Made by a program: the position numbers and the translations under genes. Of a stretch of DNA of 64,000 bases, positions 10,807-20,209 are shown piece after piece. Below the pieces are notes generated by a model. The model was not told the DNA's origin and searched no databases. It worked only from the letters and a program-made list of their open reading frames with translations. The DNA is taken from NCBI GenBank assembly GCA_030704615.1, contig CM060732.1, positions 80,499,171 to 80,563,170 of the forward strand. The letters run 5' to 3'. Each line of letters starts with the position of its first letter. Positions within the stretch are counted from its first letter, which is position 1. Origin of the DNA: Takakia lepidozioides. Lineage: Eukaryota; Streptophyta; Takakiopsida; Takakiales; Takakiaceae.

Positions 10807-11071
10807 TGTAACACCCAAGATCTACACAAACTAGGATAGAAGTACTTCTCAACTTTTTCCCAAAACAACTCGATCCTTCCAGGCTTTCATTGCATGTTTA
10901 TATACCCTTCACAATATGATTATTTTAAAAGTTTGACTTGAGAGCCTCAAGTCAAAAACTTCCTAAAGTCAACCTTCCTACGTTTGACATATTCTCCACA
11001 ATGTGACTTTATCAAACATTTGATCTACTCTCCATAATATAAATATCTTATAGGTTTGACTTGAGAGCCTC
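10807..11071 (-). repeat. 3' LTR of the gypsy element, distal part
   Basis: Ends TGTTACA on the minus strand and matches, over roughly 100 bp, the plus-strand LTR end at about 20097-20208. Contains repeated TTGACTTGAGAGCCTC modules. The proximal part of the same LTR is at 17355-17464; joined without the 3-bp duplication it would be about 375 bp. Confidence 0.8.
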
Positions 11072-11600
11072 CACTACAACAGATCGCGGTATATATGACT
11101 GTATATATGACTATCCAGTAATCATAAACAGTACATATGACTGCAATGACTTTAAGTCGTGCAAACCAAGTGAATACAATGAGTACAGTATGGTCGGTCA
11201 TGGATGATTGCAGTCAGATGAACCAAGTGATACATCTCACTGTCATGTGGTAGTCATATGTACTTCTACCATACATGACTTAGTGTGCTGCTGCAAACTG
11301 TACACGTGTCTCTTTGTAATAAGTCCAAGAGGTTTTGTGGATGTGCGCCATATGGCGTCTCCCGAAACTGCCACGTGGCATAACCATGAGGAGGATCTGC
11401 AATCATCATCCTGACTACAACCATGCTAATATCTGGACACGTGGCATATAATTAGAGGTCTTATGGTCATTGTCCTGACTACAAACATCCTGATATGTAG
11501 ACACGTGGCATGTATTGAGGAGGTCTTGCAGTCATGATCCTGACTATGACATGCTGATATGTGGACACATGGTGTCATATGAGGGGTTGTTTTGAACTTT
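11072..11600. repeat. Left subterminal region of the CACTA element
   Basis: Repeats of ATATGACT/AGTCATATG near the terminus are followed by three units of roughly 70 bp with GACACGTGGCAT and CCTGACTA (about 11380, 11450, 11510, 11560). Such subterminal repeats bind transposase accessory proteins in characterised CACTA elements. The ACGTGGCA core also resembles a G-box, so a promoter role is possible. Confidence 0.6.
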
Positions 11601-11979
11601 TAAATGTATTGGACAGTCAGAATCACGACTATGCTTATCTCGTTAGGATTAGTAGAGATTAGGGTTAGTATTATTCAATACTAAACAAAGAGAAGAACAA
11701 AGGGAAGAACAAAAAGACAAAAAATGACTCTGCAAATGAATGCTTTATTTACAGGCAAGAATCACAGGAAAGAACAAAGTCAGCAAGTGCAAAGGACAAA
11801 ACATAGACACTTAAAGACAACAGTAGATGTAAGAGCTTCTCTTAAACTGCTACCAGTCAAATTTACAATATAGCACCGGAGTCCCAAAATCTGACTCCTC
11901 TACAAACAATAGTCTGACAAAGTGCAAATGACACTACATATGCACTGAAGATAGCAACAGATGTAAAATGCATATGTCT
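11601..11979. other. Non-coding stretch inside the CACTA element
   Basis: No supported coding sequence. Includes a purine-rich AAGAACAAAGGGAAGAACAA tract near 11690 and may represent 3' untranslated sequence of the captured minus-strand PPR gene. Confidence 0.35.
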
Positions 11980-12427
11980 TTCTACGTTTGCTACTGTTCC
12001 AGCACAACAACAAATCAGCAGGATAGGGTGCACCCACATTTTGCATGTACATGTCCACAAGGATATTGTTCAGAATGACATTTGGTAAAATTCCAGCTCT
12101 GACAATGTTGCCATGGACTTCTGTGCCCTTTTCCAGAGCTGTCAGGCTTCCACATGCATTGCAAATGCACAAAAACGTGATGTGGTCGGGCTTCACCCCT
12201 TCCCCCATCATTTGATCATAGGTCTCCAAAGCCTCCATACCACGTCCCTGCTGTGCATATCCTGCAAGCATCGCGTTCCATGACACCACATCTCGTTCAG
12301 CCATAGTGTTGAAACTCCCTTCGCATCCTTAATGCACCCACATTTGGCATACATCCACCAGGGCAGTGTTCAGAATGACATCTGGTACAATTCCAGCTTT
12401 GACGATGTCACCATGGACCTCTTTCTG
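11980..12427 (-). pseudogene. PPR fragment within the CACTA element
   Basis: An ORF of 134 residues starts MAERDVVSWNAMLAGYAQQG and continues GEGVKPDHITFLCICNACGS, LEKGTEVHGNIVRAGILPN and NNILVDMYMQNVGA, giving two PPR units. Upstream, about 12320-12425, lies a further KEVHGDIVKAGI unit in another frame. At about 12428 it is fused directly to the start of an OSB exon 2 (GPDFKHK truncated after the first residues), an abrupt junction between two unrelated gene families. Confidence 0.75.
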
Positions 12428-12745
12428 GCCCTCTTGGATGAATCTGGACCCACACTCTATCCCTGCTCCTTCAGCTATTCATGCCTATGCACAAATCATG
12501 CATACATCATTGTCTTACTACTAGCAGCTGACGATGACAGCCACGATTTGTTCTAGGAAACACCCAACTCAACTTATCACACTTGTTCCTATGCTCAATT
12601 GCATCTGATACTCTCTATAATCAAACAGACATTCACCTTCTTGCCTCGATTGTCCCACCATTGACTGGGTAAGAAAAGTATGCATTCCACAGCTTCTCCT
12701 CATCTCTGTTCTCTGTTTTTTGATACTTTCGTGTTGTCACATTGG
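12428..12745 (-). pseudogene. OSB PDF-motif unit A (truncated)
   Basis: Exon 1 (about 12745-12637) reads TENRDEEKLWNAYFSYP and then loses frame at the WWD motif; the donor is the conserved GTGAATG at 12636. Exon 2 starts IHPRGP near 12440 and is cut off by the PPR junction. Homologous to the intact unit at 16014-16450. Confidence 0.7.
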
Positions 12746-12879
12746 CAGTATCATGTCAACGTTACTCCAAACTATCAAAGGTTCACTCAACCAGCTAACT
12801 TGCAGAATTCAACATGGAAACTTAGGGTCGATTCTGATAAGAAAAACAAGGTGAAATGTGTTGAAGAAGGTGACTTCAT

Positions 12880-13340
12880 TAGCAGTGCCTGATTTTATCA
12901 ATTCCGCCGCTGCTGCTGCAGCTTCCAGTTGACCATGTACCCATGCAGGTTGCTAGTAGCTATTGATCCACAAGGAATCGTAGGTAATCTGGAGCTTGAA
13001 GTCCGGCCCTCTTCGATGAATCTGGACCCACACTCTATCCCTGCTCCTTCAGCTATCCATGCCTCTGCCCAAATCATGCATTCACCCTTGCCTTGCTGCT
13101 AGCAACTGACAATGAAAGCCTCAAATTGTTCTAGGAAACACCTAGGCAACTCAACCTATCACACTAGTTCCTATGCTCAATTGCATCTTCTACTCTCTGT
13201 AATCCAACAGGCATTCACCTTTTTGCCTTGATTGTCCCACCGTTGACTAGGGTCAGAAAAGTATTCATTCCACAGCTTCTTGTGGTCTTCGTTACCTCTT
13301 TATGGATTCTTTCCTGTTGTCACATTGGCAGTACTTATCA
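12880..13340 (-). pseudogene. OSB PDF-motif unit B
   Basis: Exon 1 (about 13340-13219) reads HKKLWNEYFSDPSQRWDNQG, with an upstream in-frame stop and the first Trp of WWD changed to Arg. The intron starts GTGAATGC. Exon 2 (about 13025-12880) carries the PDF region, damaged, and QLEAAAAAAELIKSG. It sits in tandem with unit A at a spacing of about 580 bp. Real OSB proteins carry one to several C-terminal PDF motifs, so the tandem could reflect the source gene or later duplication. Confidence 0.65.
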
Positions 13341-13463
13341 TATCAAAGTCACTCCAAACTACAAAGGTTTACTCAACCAGCTAACTTTCAGAATTCAACA
13401 TGAAAATTTAGAGCCGCTACTGATAAGAGGGAAAAACAGGGTGAAATGTGTTGAAGAATGTGT

Positions 13464-14238
13464 CTAGCAGTGCCTTGTTATATCAATTGTGTTGTTGTTG
13501 CTGCGGCGGCTTCCAGTTGGCTCTGAACCCACTGAGCGACTCAAACTAGTCTGAACATTAGACATTTGCCCACTCCCAAATGGGTACCTTACATCTGGCA
13601 ATGATTCTGAGAGAGGCCAGAGGGTGCCCTCATCCCTAACCACTGTGAACAGAGTGTCTGAACTTGAGTGTGCCCCTGGAATACCAATCGGACTACTCTT
13701 ACCCCAGTTCGGATTCAAATCATCGTTGTCATCGCTTGAAGAATTAGCTTGCCCTTCCCCTTCATCCTCCTCACTTGTCATTGCATCAAAGTAAATATTT
13801 TTTTGACTTGCTGCCCGTGTATCATAGGATAGGGAGCGCCCAACCTCATCCTCTACCTTGTTTCCTTCCTGTTCCATGTCCATCTCTCTGACATCATCAA
13901 CCTCACTTCTGCATCTCCTAGTGTCCAAATGCGCGCTGGTCTCTTGACATATCCCTACACCCTCACTCCCTTGCTCTAACTGAGTACTCCATCTATTACA
14001 ACCTCATCGCTGTCAGGGAACGCCAAAAGCATTGAATTCTTTGGAGAACCTCCTTGATTATCGCCTTCCTCTGCAACATCCTCTCTCTTCAATTCATGCT
14101 TCTCTTCACCATACAACCCTTCAGAAATACCATCTTTGTTAGGACTGGTTGCTAAGGTGGTCGATCGTACGAGGGCACACTCTGTTTTTGAGCAAAACTC
14201 GTCTTCAGCATCCATGGGAGATGTCACAACACGACCTG
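13464..14238 (-). pseudogene. Unidentified acidic, serine-rich coding segment inside an OSB exon
   Basis: Two open frames on the minus strand: 14227-13976 (SPMDAEDEFCSKTECALV..., ending DSDEVVIDGVLS) and 13928-13464 (MDTRRCRSEVDDVREMDMEQ..., with TSEEDEGEGQANSSSDDNDD). Both are rich in Asp, Glu and Ser with no recognised domain. The segment interrupts an OSB exon 2 between KPAW and QLEAA, so it came in as one piece of about 720 bp. It may be a captured exon or intron of a host gene. The frames are not continuous with each other. Confidence 0.45.
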
Positions 14239-14345
14239 CCCATGCAGGTTTCTTGTAGCCATTGATCCACAGGGAGTCATACGTAATCTAGAGCTTGAAA
14301 TCTGGCCCTCTTGAATGAATCTGGACCCACACTCTATCCCTGCTC
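14239..14345 (-). pseudogene. OSB PDF-motif exon 2, first half (unit C)
   Basis: The minus strand reads IHSRGPDFKL, a stop codon, ITYDSLWINGYKKPAWAG, the second half of a PDF motif, then runs into the acidic segment. The missing end (QLEAAAATTQLI) is found on the far side of that segment at about 13516-13460. Confidence 0.7.
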
Positions 14346-14399
14346 CTTCAGCTATCCCATGCAGATCCACCCAACAAGCTAAATTACAGAATTCAACAT

Positions 14400-15000
14400 G
14401 ATGCAAATTCAAGGATGAGTAATGGGGGACTCCCTTTGTAACCTCGATGCACCCACATTTTGCATACATGTCCACCAGGGTATTGTTCATAATGACATTT
14501 GGTACAATTCCAGCTCTGAAGATGTCGCCATGGACCTCTTTGCCCTTTTCGAGAGCTTCCAGGGTAGTGTTCATAATGACATTTGGTACAATTCCAGCTT
14601 TGATTATATCCCCATGCACCTCTTTGCCCTTGTCCAGGGTTCGATGCACCCACATTTTGCAAGTCCACCAGGGTATTGTTCATAATGACATTTGGTACAA
14701 TTCCAGCTTTGATGATATCCCCATGCACCTCTTTGCCCTTGTCCAGGGCTCGATGCACCCACATTTTGCATACAAGTCCACCAGGGTATTGTTCATAATG
14801 ACATTTGGTACAATTCCAGCTCTGAAGATGTTGCCATGGACCTCTTTCCCCTTTTCCAGAGCTGCTAGGGCAATGTTCAGAATTACATTTGGTACCATTT
14901 CAGCTTTGATTATATCCCCATGCACCTCTTTGCCCTTGTCCAGGGCTCGATGCACTCACATTTTGCATACAAGTCCACCTTGGTATTGTTCAGAATGACA
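14400..15000 (-). pseudogene. Scrambled tandem array of PPR half-repeats
   Basis: Short blocks encoding KGKEVHGDIIKAGIVPNVIM, NNTLVDMYAKCGCIE and LEALEKGKEVHGDIFRAG recur five or six times with irregular order, truncated units and changing frames. Blocks such as ALDKGKEVHGDI are almost identical. The units are shorter than a proper 35-residue PPR step, so the tract cannot form a normal superhelix. Unequal recombination or replication slippage within the element is the likely cause. Confidence 0.7.
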
Positions 15001-15910
15001 AGGTCCATCCCGCAACCCTGTTGTGCATGTCCTATGATCTGAATCGCGTTCCACAACACCACATCACATTCAGCCATAATGTCAAACACCCCCTTTGCAT
15101 CTTCAACATTCCCACATTTGGCATACATATCCAGCAAGGCAGTGTTCAGAACGACATTTGGTACAATTCCAGCTTTGACAATGTCACCATGGACCAAGAC
15201 ATTTTCCAAGGCTGCCAAGCTTGCACATGCATTGCGAACGCCAACAAAGGTGATCTAGTTGGGCTTCACCCCTTCCAGCATCATTTGCTCATAGGTCTCC
15301 AAAGCCTCCATCCCACGACCCTGCTGTGCATATCCTGCGATCATCGCGCTCCATGACACCGCATCACGTTCAGCCATTTTGTCGAACATTGCCTTTGCAT
15401 CTTCAATGCACCCAAATTTGGCATACATGTCCACCAGGGCAATGTTCAGAATGACATCTGGTACAATTCCAGCTTGACGATGTCAGCATGGACCTCTTTG
15501 CCCTTTTCCAGGGCTGCCAGGCTCGCACACGCATTGCAAACGCAAACAAATGTGATGTGGTCGGGCTTCACCCCTTCCAGCCTCATTTGTTCATAGATCT
15601 CCAAAGCATTTGTACCACACCCATGCTTGGTAAATCCTGCCAACATTATAATATTCCACGTGATCAAATATCGTTGAGGCATTCTGTTGAACACTTGGTG
15701 AGCATCCATGATGCTCCCGCACTTAACATACATGTTGACAAGGGTGTTGCGTAAAAAAACGTTCGGCTTGAATCCACTTTGGATGTTGTGAGCGTGCACC
15801 TGCTTTCCAGCTTCCAGGCCTTTCATCTTGATGCACTTATGCAAGAGATAGACATACGTATCTGAATCTGCTGAAATGCCTCTTCCTTGGCATAAAGTCT
15901 GTAGAGCCAT
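15001..15910 (-). pseudogene. PLS-type PPR gene, N-terminal part
   Basis: The ORF at 15910-15446 (154 residues) begins MALQTLCQGRGISADSDTYV, typical of the first repeat of plant PLS PPR proteins, and proceeds through EAGKQVHAHNIQSGFKPNVF, RNTLVNMYVKCGSIMDAHQV and GVKPDHITFVCVCNACASL. A one-base loss near 15474 shifts the frame into 15440-15120, where IEDAKAMFDKMAERDAVSWS and MEALETYEQMMLEGVKP continue, with a stop at about 15256. Probably captured from an organellar RNA-processing PPR gene. No targeting sequence precedes the Met. Confidence 0.8.
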
Positions 15911-16013
15911 GTCAGTCAGTCTACTTCACAAAGCATCTTCACATGCCCAGAAGTCCCAGAAGAGTCATTGTGGACTCCCTCTCTTGGTCCTCTTTTAGAA
16001 GCTGTGGTCTGCC
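15911..16013. other. Short spacer between OSB and PPR pieces
   Basis: Joins the OSB exon 2 stop (16014) to the PPR start (15910). No domain is recognised. Confidence 0.3.
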
Positions 16014-16450
16014 TCACTTTATCAACTGTGTCGGTGCCGCTGCTGCTTCCAGTTGACCATCTACCCATGCAGGTTTTGTGTAGCTATTGATCCACAGGGA
16101 ATCATAGGTAATCTTGTGCTTGAAATCCGGCCCTCTTGGATGAATCTGGACGCATACTCTATCCTTGCTCCTTCAGCTATCTGCCCCTCTGCACAAATCA
16201 TGCATAGATCCTCGCCTTGCTGCCAGCAACTGACAATGATTTGTTCTAACAAATAACCCAACCCTACTTATCACACTAGCTCCTATGCTAATTGCATCTG
16301 CTTTTCTTGGTAATCTAACAGCATTCACTTTCTTGCCCCGCTTGTCCCACCATTGACTGGGGTCGGAGAAGTATTCATTCCATAGCTTCTCCTCATCTCT
16401 GTTATCTGTTTTTGGATACTTTCCAGTTGCCACATTGGCAGTAACATATC
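16014..16450 (-). CDS. OSB-type PDF motif, best preserved copy (two exons)
   Basis: Exon 1 (about 16450-16329) reads KTDNRDEEKLWNEYFSDPSQ then WWDKRGKK; the intron is 16146-16328 (GTGAATGC to TCCAG); exon 2 (16145-16014) reads IHPRGPDFKHKITYDSLWIN, then KPAWVDGQLEAA and a stop. Splicing in this way gives an uninterrupted WWDxR...PDFKHK...LW motif, the roughly 50-residue PDF module of plant organellar single-stranded DNA-binding (OSB) proteins. The OB-fold DNA-binding domain and transit peptide are not present, so it is a captured fragment even though its frame is open. It lies between PPR pieces inside the CACTA element. Confidence 0.7.
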
Positions 16451-16589
16451 AAAGCACTTGTGATCGCGGTTGTTCCACCATCGTGAAGGATCTGTAAAAA
16501 ACTCATGTCAGCTCTGCTCCGCCGAGTAATTCAAGGCCGAGACTGATGAGAGGGCAAAACAGGCTGAAACAAGTCGAAGAAGAATCAGG

Positions 16590-17080
16590 CAGCTCGCACA
16601 CGCATTGCATCTACAAACGAACGTGACCAAGTCTGTCTACCTTTACCCCTTCCCGCATCATTTGCTCATAGGTCTCCAATGCCTCCATCCCGCGTTGGGG
16701 CGTATCCGACGATCATCACACTCTAGGACACGACATTTCGTTCAGCCATATTCTCAAACACTCCCTTTGTATCCTCAATACTGCCACATCTGTCTCTGTT
16801 ACATGTTTCTAGATACCCTAAATTTGACAATGTCACCATGGACCTTTTACCCTTTTCCAGGGCTGCCAGGCTCGCACACGCATTGCAAACACAAACGACC
16901 GTGACCCCAGTTCGGCTTCACCCCTTCCCGCATTATTTGCTCATACGTCTCCGAAGCCTCTATACCATGCCCACGCTGTGCATATCCTCGCCCTTCCTGC
17001 ATCATTTGCTCAAGAATAGCTCTGCAAAGCCTCCATCCCGCGCCCTTACATATCCTGCGATCATCACGTTCCATGCTCTC
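16590..17080 (-). pseudogene. Further PPR fragments near the CACTA right end
   Basis: Broken minus-strand PPR units: YAQRGHGIEASETYEQIMRE (about 16990), LEKGKRSMVTLSNLG-like and VCNACASLAALEKG-like pieces (about 16850-16900) and GVKVDRLGHVRL-like remnants (about 16620). Many frameshifts. The order suggests two superimposed decayed copies. Confidence 0.6.
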
Positions 17081-17354
17081 GGCTCTTTACTAAGAAAACG
17101 CGCAGGAGACCCAAAAAAACAAAGCCAAAATGAGGCTAAGTCCCAGCCCTCTAATGGGCAACCCTACAAATAACTTTTTGAATTTTTTAACCTTTTGGCT
17201 ACTAAGCTTGCACTAGAAGTCATTCCGGCGACTGTTGGTGGCAAGCTGGCGCTGGTGAATCATCCTTGACCACCCTTCCGTCTCATGCGGAGCCATGCAG
17301 TCATGACGACGTCTACCAACGTAGTCCTCTGAGCGACGATCTGTTGTAGTGCTC

Positions 17355-17464
17355 AAGTCAAACTTCCTTAAGTCAAACTTCCTAGGAACATTTTTAGTTA
17401 TTTTGGAAACTTCTAGGAAACTTTCCTCCTCCATCTAGAACCTTCTAGATTCTACCCTATTACA
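17355..17464 (-). repeat. 3' LTR of the gypsy element, proximal part
   Basis: Starts TGTAATAGGG on the minus strand next to the polypurine tract and continues AAGTTTGACTT up to the CACTA insertion. Together with 10807-11071 it makes a single LTR with TGTAA...TTACA ends. Confidence 0.8.
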
Positions 17465-17686
17465 ATCTTCCCCTCTTTCAAGAAGCAACGTCATCGTTGT
17501 TCGAATTTTCAAAAGTTTGAATTGTCAATTGAGCATTTGCGAGATTTTGCACCGGTTCCTTTCCATAAAACCAAATACTCCAACACCTCATGTTGCCCCC
17601 GTTTGTACGTGCGTTTTTTCAGAACACGGTCGATCTCCCACTCTTCATTTTTGTCTATCAATTCTGGTAAAGATTATGGTTCTTGA

Positions 17687-18860
17687 TTATCTTTGAATAT
17701 TGATGGTCGAGGTTCGTAACGACGTGTGAAACACCGGGTGGATCTTCATATGTGGTGGTAACTTCAGCTTGTATGCTACTGCTCCAATACGTTTAGTGAT
17801 CGAAAAAAGACCAATTAACCATAACCCTAATTTTCGCGATCCAATGATGTGTAAGTTGGTTGTAGATAACCACATTTGATCCCCAACTGCAAACTCCTCA
17901 TTCCGTCGATGTGTATTTGCATATTGTTTTTGGCGATTTTGGGCAACCATCAGCTTCTCTTTAGCTTGACGTACTCCCCGTCGAATTTGTTGCACAAATG
18001 CGTTAGTCGCGGCTACCTTGGATACCTCCTCTTTGGTAACTTGAACTTTGTAAGAGTTGTTGGCACATTTGGGTGTTCGCCATATATTAAAAAGAAAAAA
18101 GTTTCTTTCGTTGACGCGTTGACGCGTTGACCTAGTTATTGTATGAAAATTCTACCAATGGTAATAACCAATCCCACTCTTCTTGTTCTTCTAACGTAAA
18201 TGCCCGCAACATGTCTTCAATTGTACGATTCGATCGCTTTGTCTGTCCATCTGACTCCGAATGATAGGCTGTTGACATAGCTAATTTGGTTTTAAGAATA
18301 CCAAATAAGCTTTTCCAAAACAAGCTAGTAAATTGGGTACCCCATGTCAGTAATGAGAACTTTAGATAGCCCATGATGGGAATAGACCGCTTCCAGATAT
18401 AGCCGAGCTAGTTCAGGTGCAGTGACGGATTTTCTAGTGGGACGGATGTGTTTCATCTTACTCAATTTGTCTACAAAGACCACTGTAGTGTCGTATCCCA
18501 ATGAGGTTTGAGATAACTCACAAACTAAATCCATGCTAAAATGTTCCCAACGTCTGTTTGGTACTGGTAGTGATTGTAAAAGACCTGCTGGCTTGCGGTT
18601 TATTGACTTGTTTTGTTGACATTTCATGCAACTTCGAACGTACGCCTCCACCTCATCTCACATCCGGGGCCAATAAAATGTTCGTTTCAGTTGTTCGAAT
18701 GTTTTTTCAACTCCAACATGTCCTACTATCGCCGTATCATGAGCTTCAAACAAAACTTCTATCTTCAATGCAGGTTCATCAGGGATCCAAAGTTTACCTT
18801 CCTTGAATAGCGACCCTCGAACTTCTGTCATTTTGCCATTCTTCTTAACGTTCACGATCT
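17687..18860 (-). pseudogene. Gypsy integrase (zinc finger, core, C-terminal part)
   Basis: From 18860 down: HDTAIVGHVGVEKTFEQLKR and CMKCQQNK (HHCC zinc finger, with a stop after FYWPRM), HFSMDLVCELSQ (first Asp), SKVLITDMGYP (second Asp, normally SDRG), frameshift, SDGQTKRSNRTIEDMLRAF, then VEFSYNN and the GPY/F-like region (VGDQMWLSTTNL, KIHPVFHTSLR). The catalytic Glu of GQTER is Lys here. With the stop and frameshifts this copy is inactive. No chromodomain is obvious after it. Confidence 0.85.
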
Positions 18861-18906
18861 CCCCATCATCTTTAGAAGCCGTCGATATTTTGTTCCACCA
18901 ATCGAG

Positions 18907-19260
18907 TTAAATGTTGATCTCTGTCAATGTGTTCATGCGCGGCCTCCTTGTCATTGCATCCGTCAATTGTTGTTTTCCCTTCACATAGACGAGCTTCATG
19001 CTAAATTGTTGTTGCCACTCCGCCCAACGAATCTGTCTCTTTAATAAATCTTTCTGTGTCTCCAAGTACACCAACGGTTTATGGTCTGTCTCTACTATGA
19101 ACTCTTTGTCTCCAAGATAGTGCTTCCAATGTTTTGTAGCCAAAACAATAGCCAATTCTTTTCGTTCGGTTGTATGGTGATTTTGTTCCGCAGGTAACAA
19201 CTTGCGAGATGTCGGATCATACCATTTCAAGATCGGGGCATGAAGCAACGCATCCTTCTA
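18907..19260 (-). pseudogene. Gypsy RNase H domain
   Basis: Reads PTSRKLLPAEQNHHTTERKE, ATKHWKHYLGDKEFIVETDH, KPLVYL and AEWQQQFSMKLVYVKGKQQ with ADAMTRRP-like ending, the RNase H region of gypsy pol, including the E and D residues of the active site. It follows reverse transcriptase after a stop near 19262. Confidence 0.85.
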
Positions 19261-19263
19261 GGC

Positions 19264-19704
19264 CTAAAATGCTAACTCCTCTTCTGTAGCCCACTTCCAT
19301 TTAATTCCTTTGACCAAAAAATTTGTCAATGGTTGGGCAATCTTCGAGAATGCCCGTACAAATCGTCTGTAGAATCCGGTAAGGCCAAGAAAACTTCTTA
19401 ATTGGGTAATGCCTTCAGGGGCTATCCACTGCTGAATAGTTTCTATTTTCTCACTCATCACCTCAATTCACTTCCTACTCACGCGATGCCCAAGATAATC
19501 TACTTCTTGTTTTCCAAACTCACATTTAGATGCTTTGGCATATAACTGATTCTCACGGAGAACTTGTAGTATTTGTTTAAGGTGGTTTCTATGCTCGACA
19601 AGGCTGTTACTATAGATCAAAATATCATCTAAAAAAACTATCACAAATCTATCTAAGAATGGGCGGAAGATATCATTCATGAGGCCCATGAACGTGGTTG
19701 AGGC
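19264..19704 (-). pseudogene. Gypsy reverse transcriptase, C-terminal half
   Basis: From 19704 down: [20 protein letters not shown] then [11 protein letters not shown] (catalytic LDD box), [20 protein letters not shown], a stop at about 19466, and LRSFLGLTGFYRRFVRAFSK of the thumb/connection. The N-terminal half of the domain is replaced at 19704 by an inverted fragment of a related element. Confidence 0.85.
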
Positions 19705-20096
19705 CATTGAGACATTACCTAAAAGCATAGAGTTGTCGATCGGTATATAAAGAGAAACCTTAGAATGACGAGTGGTTAGACTGTCTCGATATGACGTAAT
19801 ATTATGCATGTCTCGGATGGAATCTCACAACCCCGATGTTGATTGGCGTCGAAAGATAATCAAAACCCAGAATTAAAAAATATAAGGAGATCGAGTGAGG
19901 ACACCATATCGAAACCTACCATCATTTGTTATAGGTACTACAACTATATGTAAGAAAGACGTATTATTTGTAGGTTTAATAAGAGACGTGGAAAATCCAA
20001 AAAAAAACATGAGTGTATTGAAAGAGTTCAAAGATGTTTTTCCAGATGACCTACCAGCACGGCTTCCGCCAAAAAGAAGAGTAGATAATAAGATTG
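19705..20096 (+). pseudogene. Gypsy protease C-terminus to RT N-terminus fragment
   Basis: Reads YDVILCM...NPDVDWRRKI (end of the aspartic protease region), VIGTTTICKKDVLFVGLIRD and then FKDVFPDDLPARLPPKRRVD, the entry into gypsy reverse transcriptase. At IEVV it runs into LTR sequence instead of continuing into RT. Confidence 0.75.
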
Positions 20097-20208
20097 AGGT
20101 TGTGAAGGGTATATAAACATGCAATGAAAGCCTGGAAGACATCGAGTTATTTTGGGAAAAAGTTGAGAAATACTTCTATTCTAGTTTGTGTAGATCATGG
20201 GTGTTACA
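20097..20208 (+). repeat. LTR 3' end of the plus-strand gypsy copy
   Basis: Shares GTGAAGGGTATATAAACATG and the following sequence, with few differences, with the complement of 10807-10915. Ends GGGTGTTACA. TATATAA could be the LTR TATA box. Fused on its left to pol sequence, so the start of the LTR is missing. Confidence 0.75.
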
Positions 20209-20209
20209 G

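Larger units (their letters stand above)
11072..17351. mobile_element. Non-autonomous CACTA element carrying PPR and OSB gene pieces
   Basis: Left end CACTACAACAGATCG and right end CGATCTGTTGTAGTG are perfect 15-bp inverted repeats with the CACTA start and TAGTG finish of the CACTA (En/Spm) superfamily. A 3-bp target duplication ctc flanks them (11069-11071 and 17352-17354), the size this superfamily makes, and the flanks join into one gypsy LTR. The 6280-bp interior has no transposase. It holds minus-strand PPR fragments, four OSB PDF-motif fragments and an acidic coding segment. It would need transposase supplied by another element. Target duplication, terminal repeats and the interrupted LTR agree, so the boundaries are firm. 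Confidence 0.9.
10807..19704 (-). mobile_element. Ty3/gypsy element with a nested CACTA insertion in its 3' LTR
   Basis: Minus-strand gypsy element. From 19704 downward: reverse transcriptase, RNase H, integrase and post-integrase region, polypurine tract (17465-17478, AAAGAGGGGAAGAT on the minus strand), then the 3' LTR starting TGTAATAGGG at 17464. The LTR is interrupted by the CACTA element (11072-17351) and resumes from 11071 to 10807, ending GGGTGTTACA. It landed in the hAT transposase gene. At 19704 it is fused head to head to a plus-strand fragment of a related element, so gag, protease and the 5' LTR are missing. Confidence 0.85.

Noticed and set aside
14422-14998. Long plus-strand ORFs opposite the PPR array (183 residues)
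   Set aside because: They are antisense to clear PPR repeats and repeat only because the repeats do.
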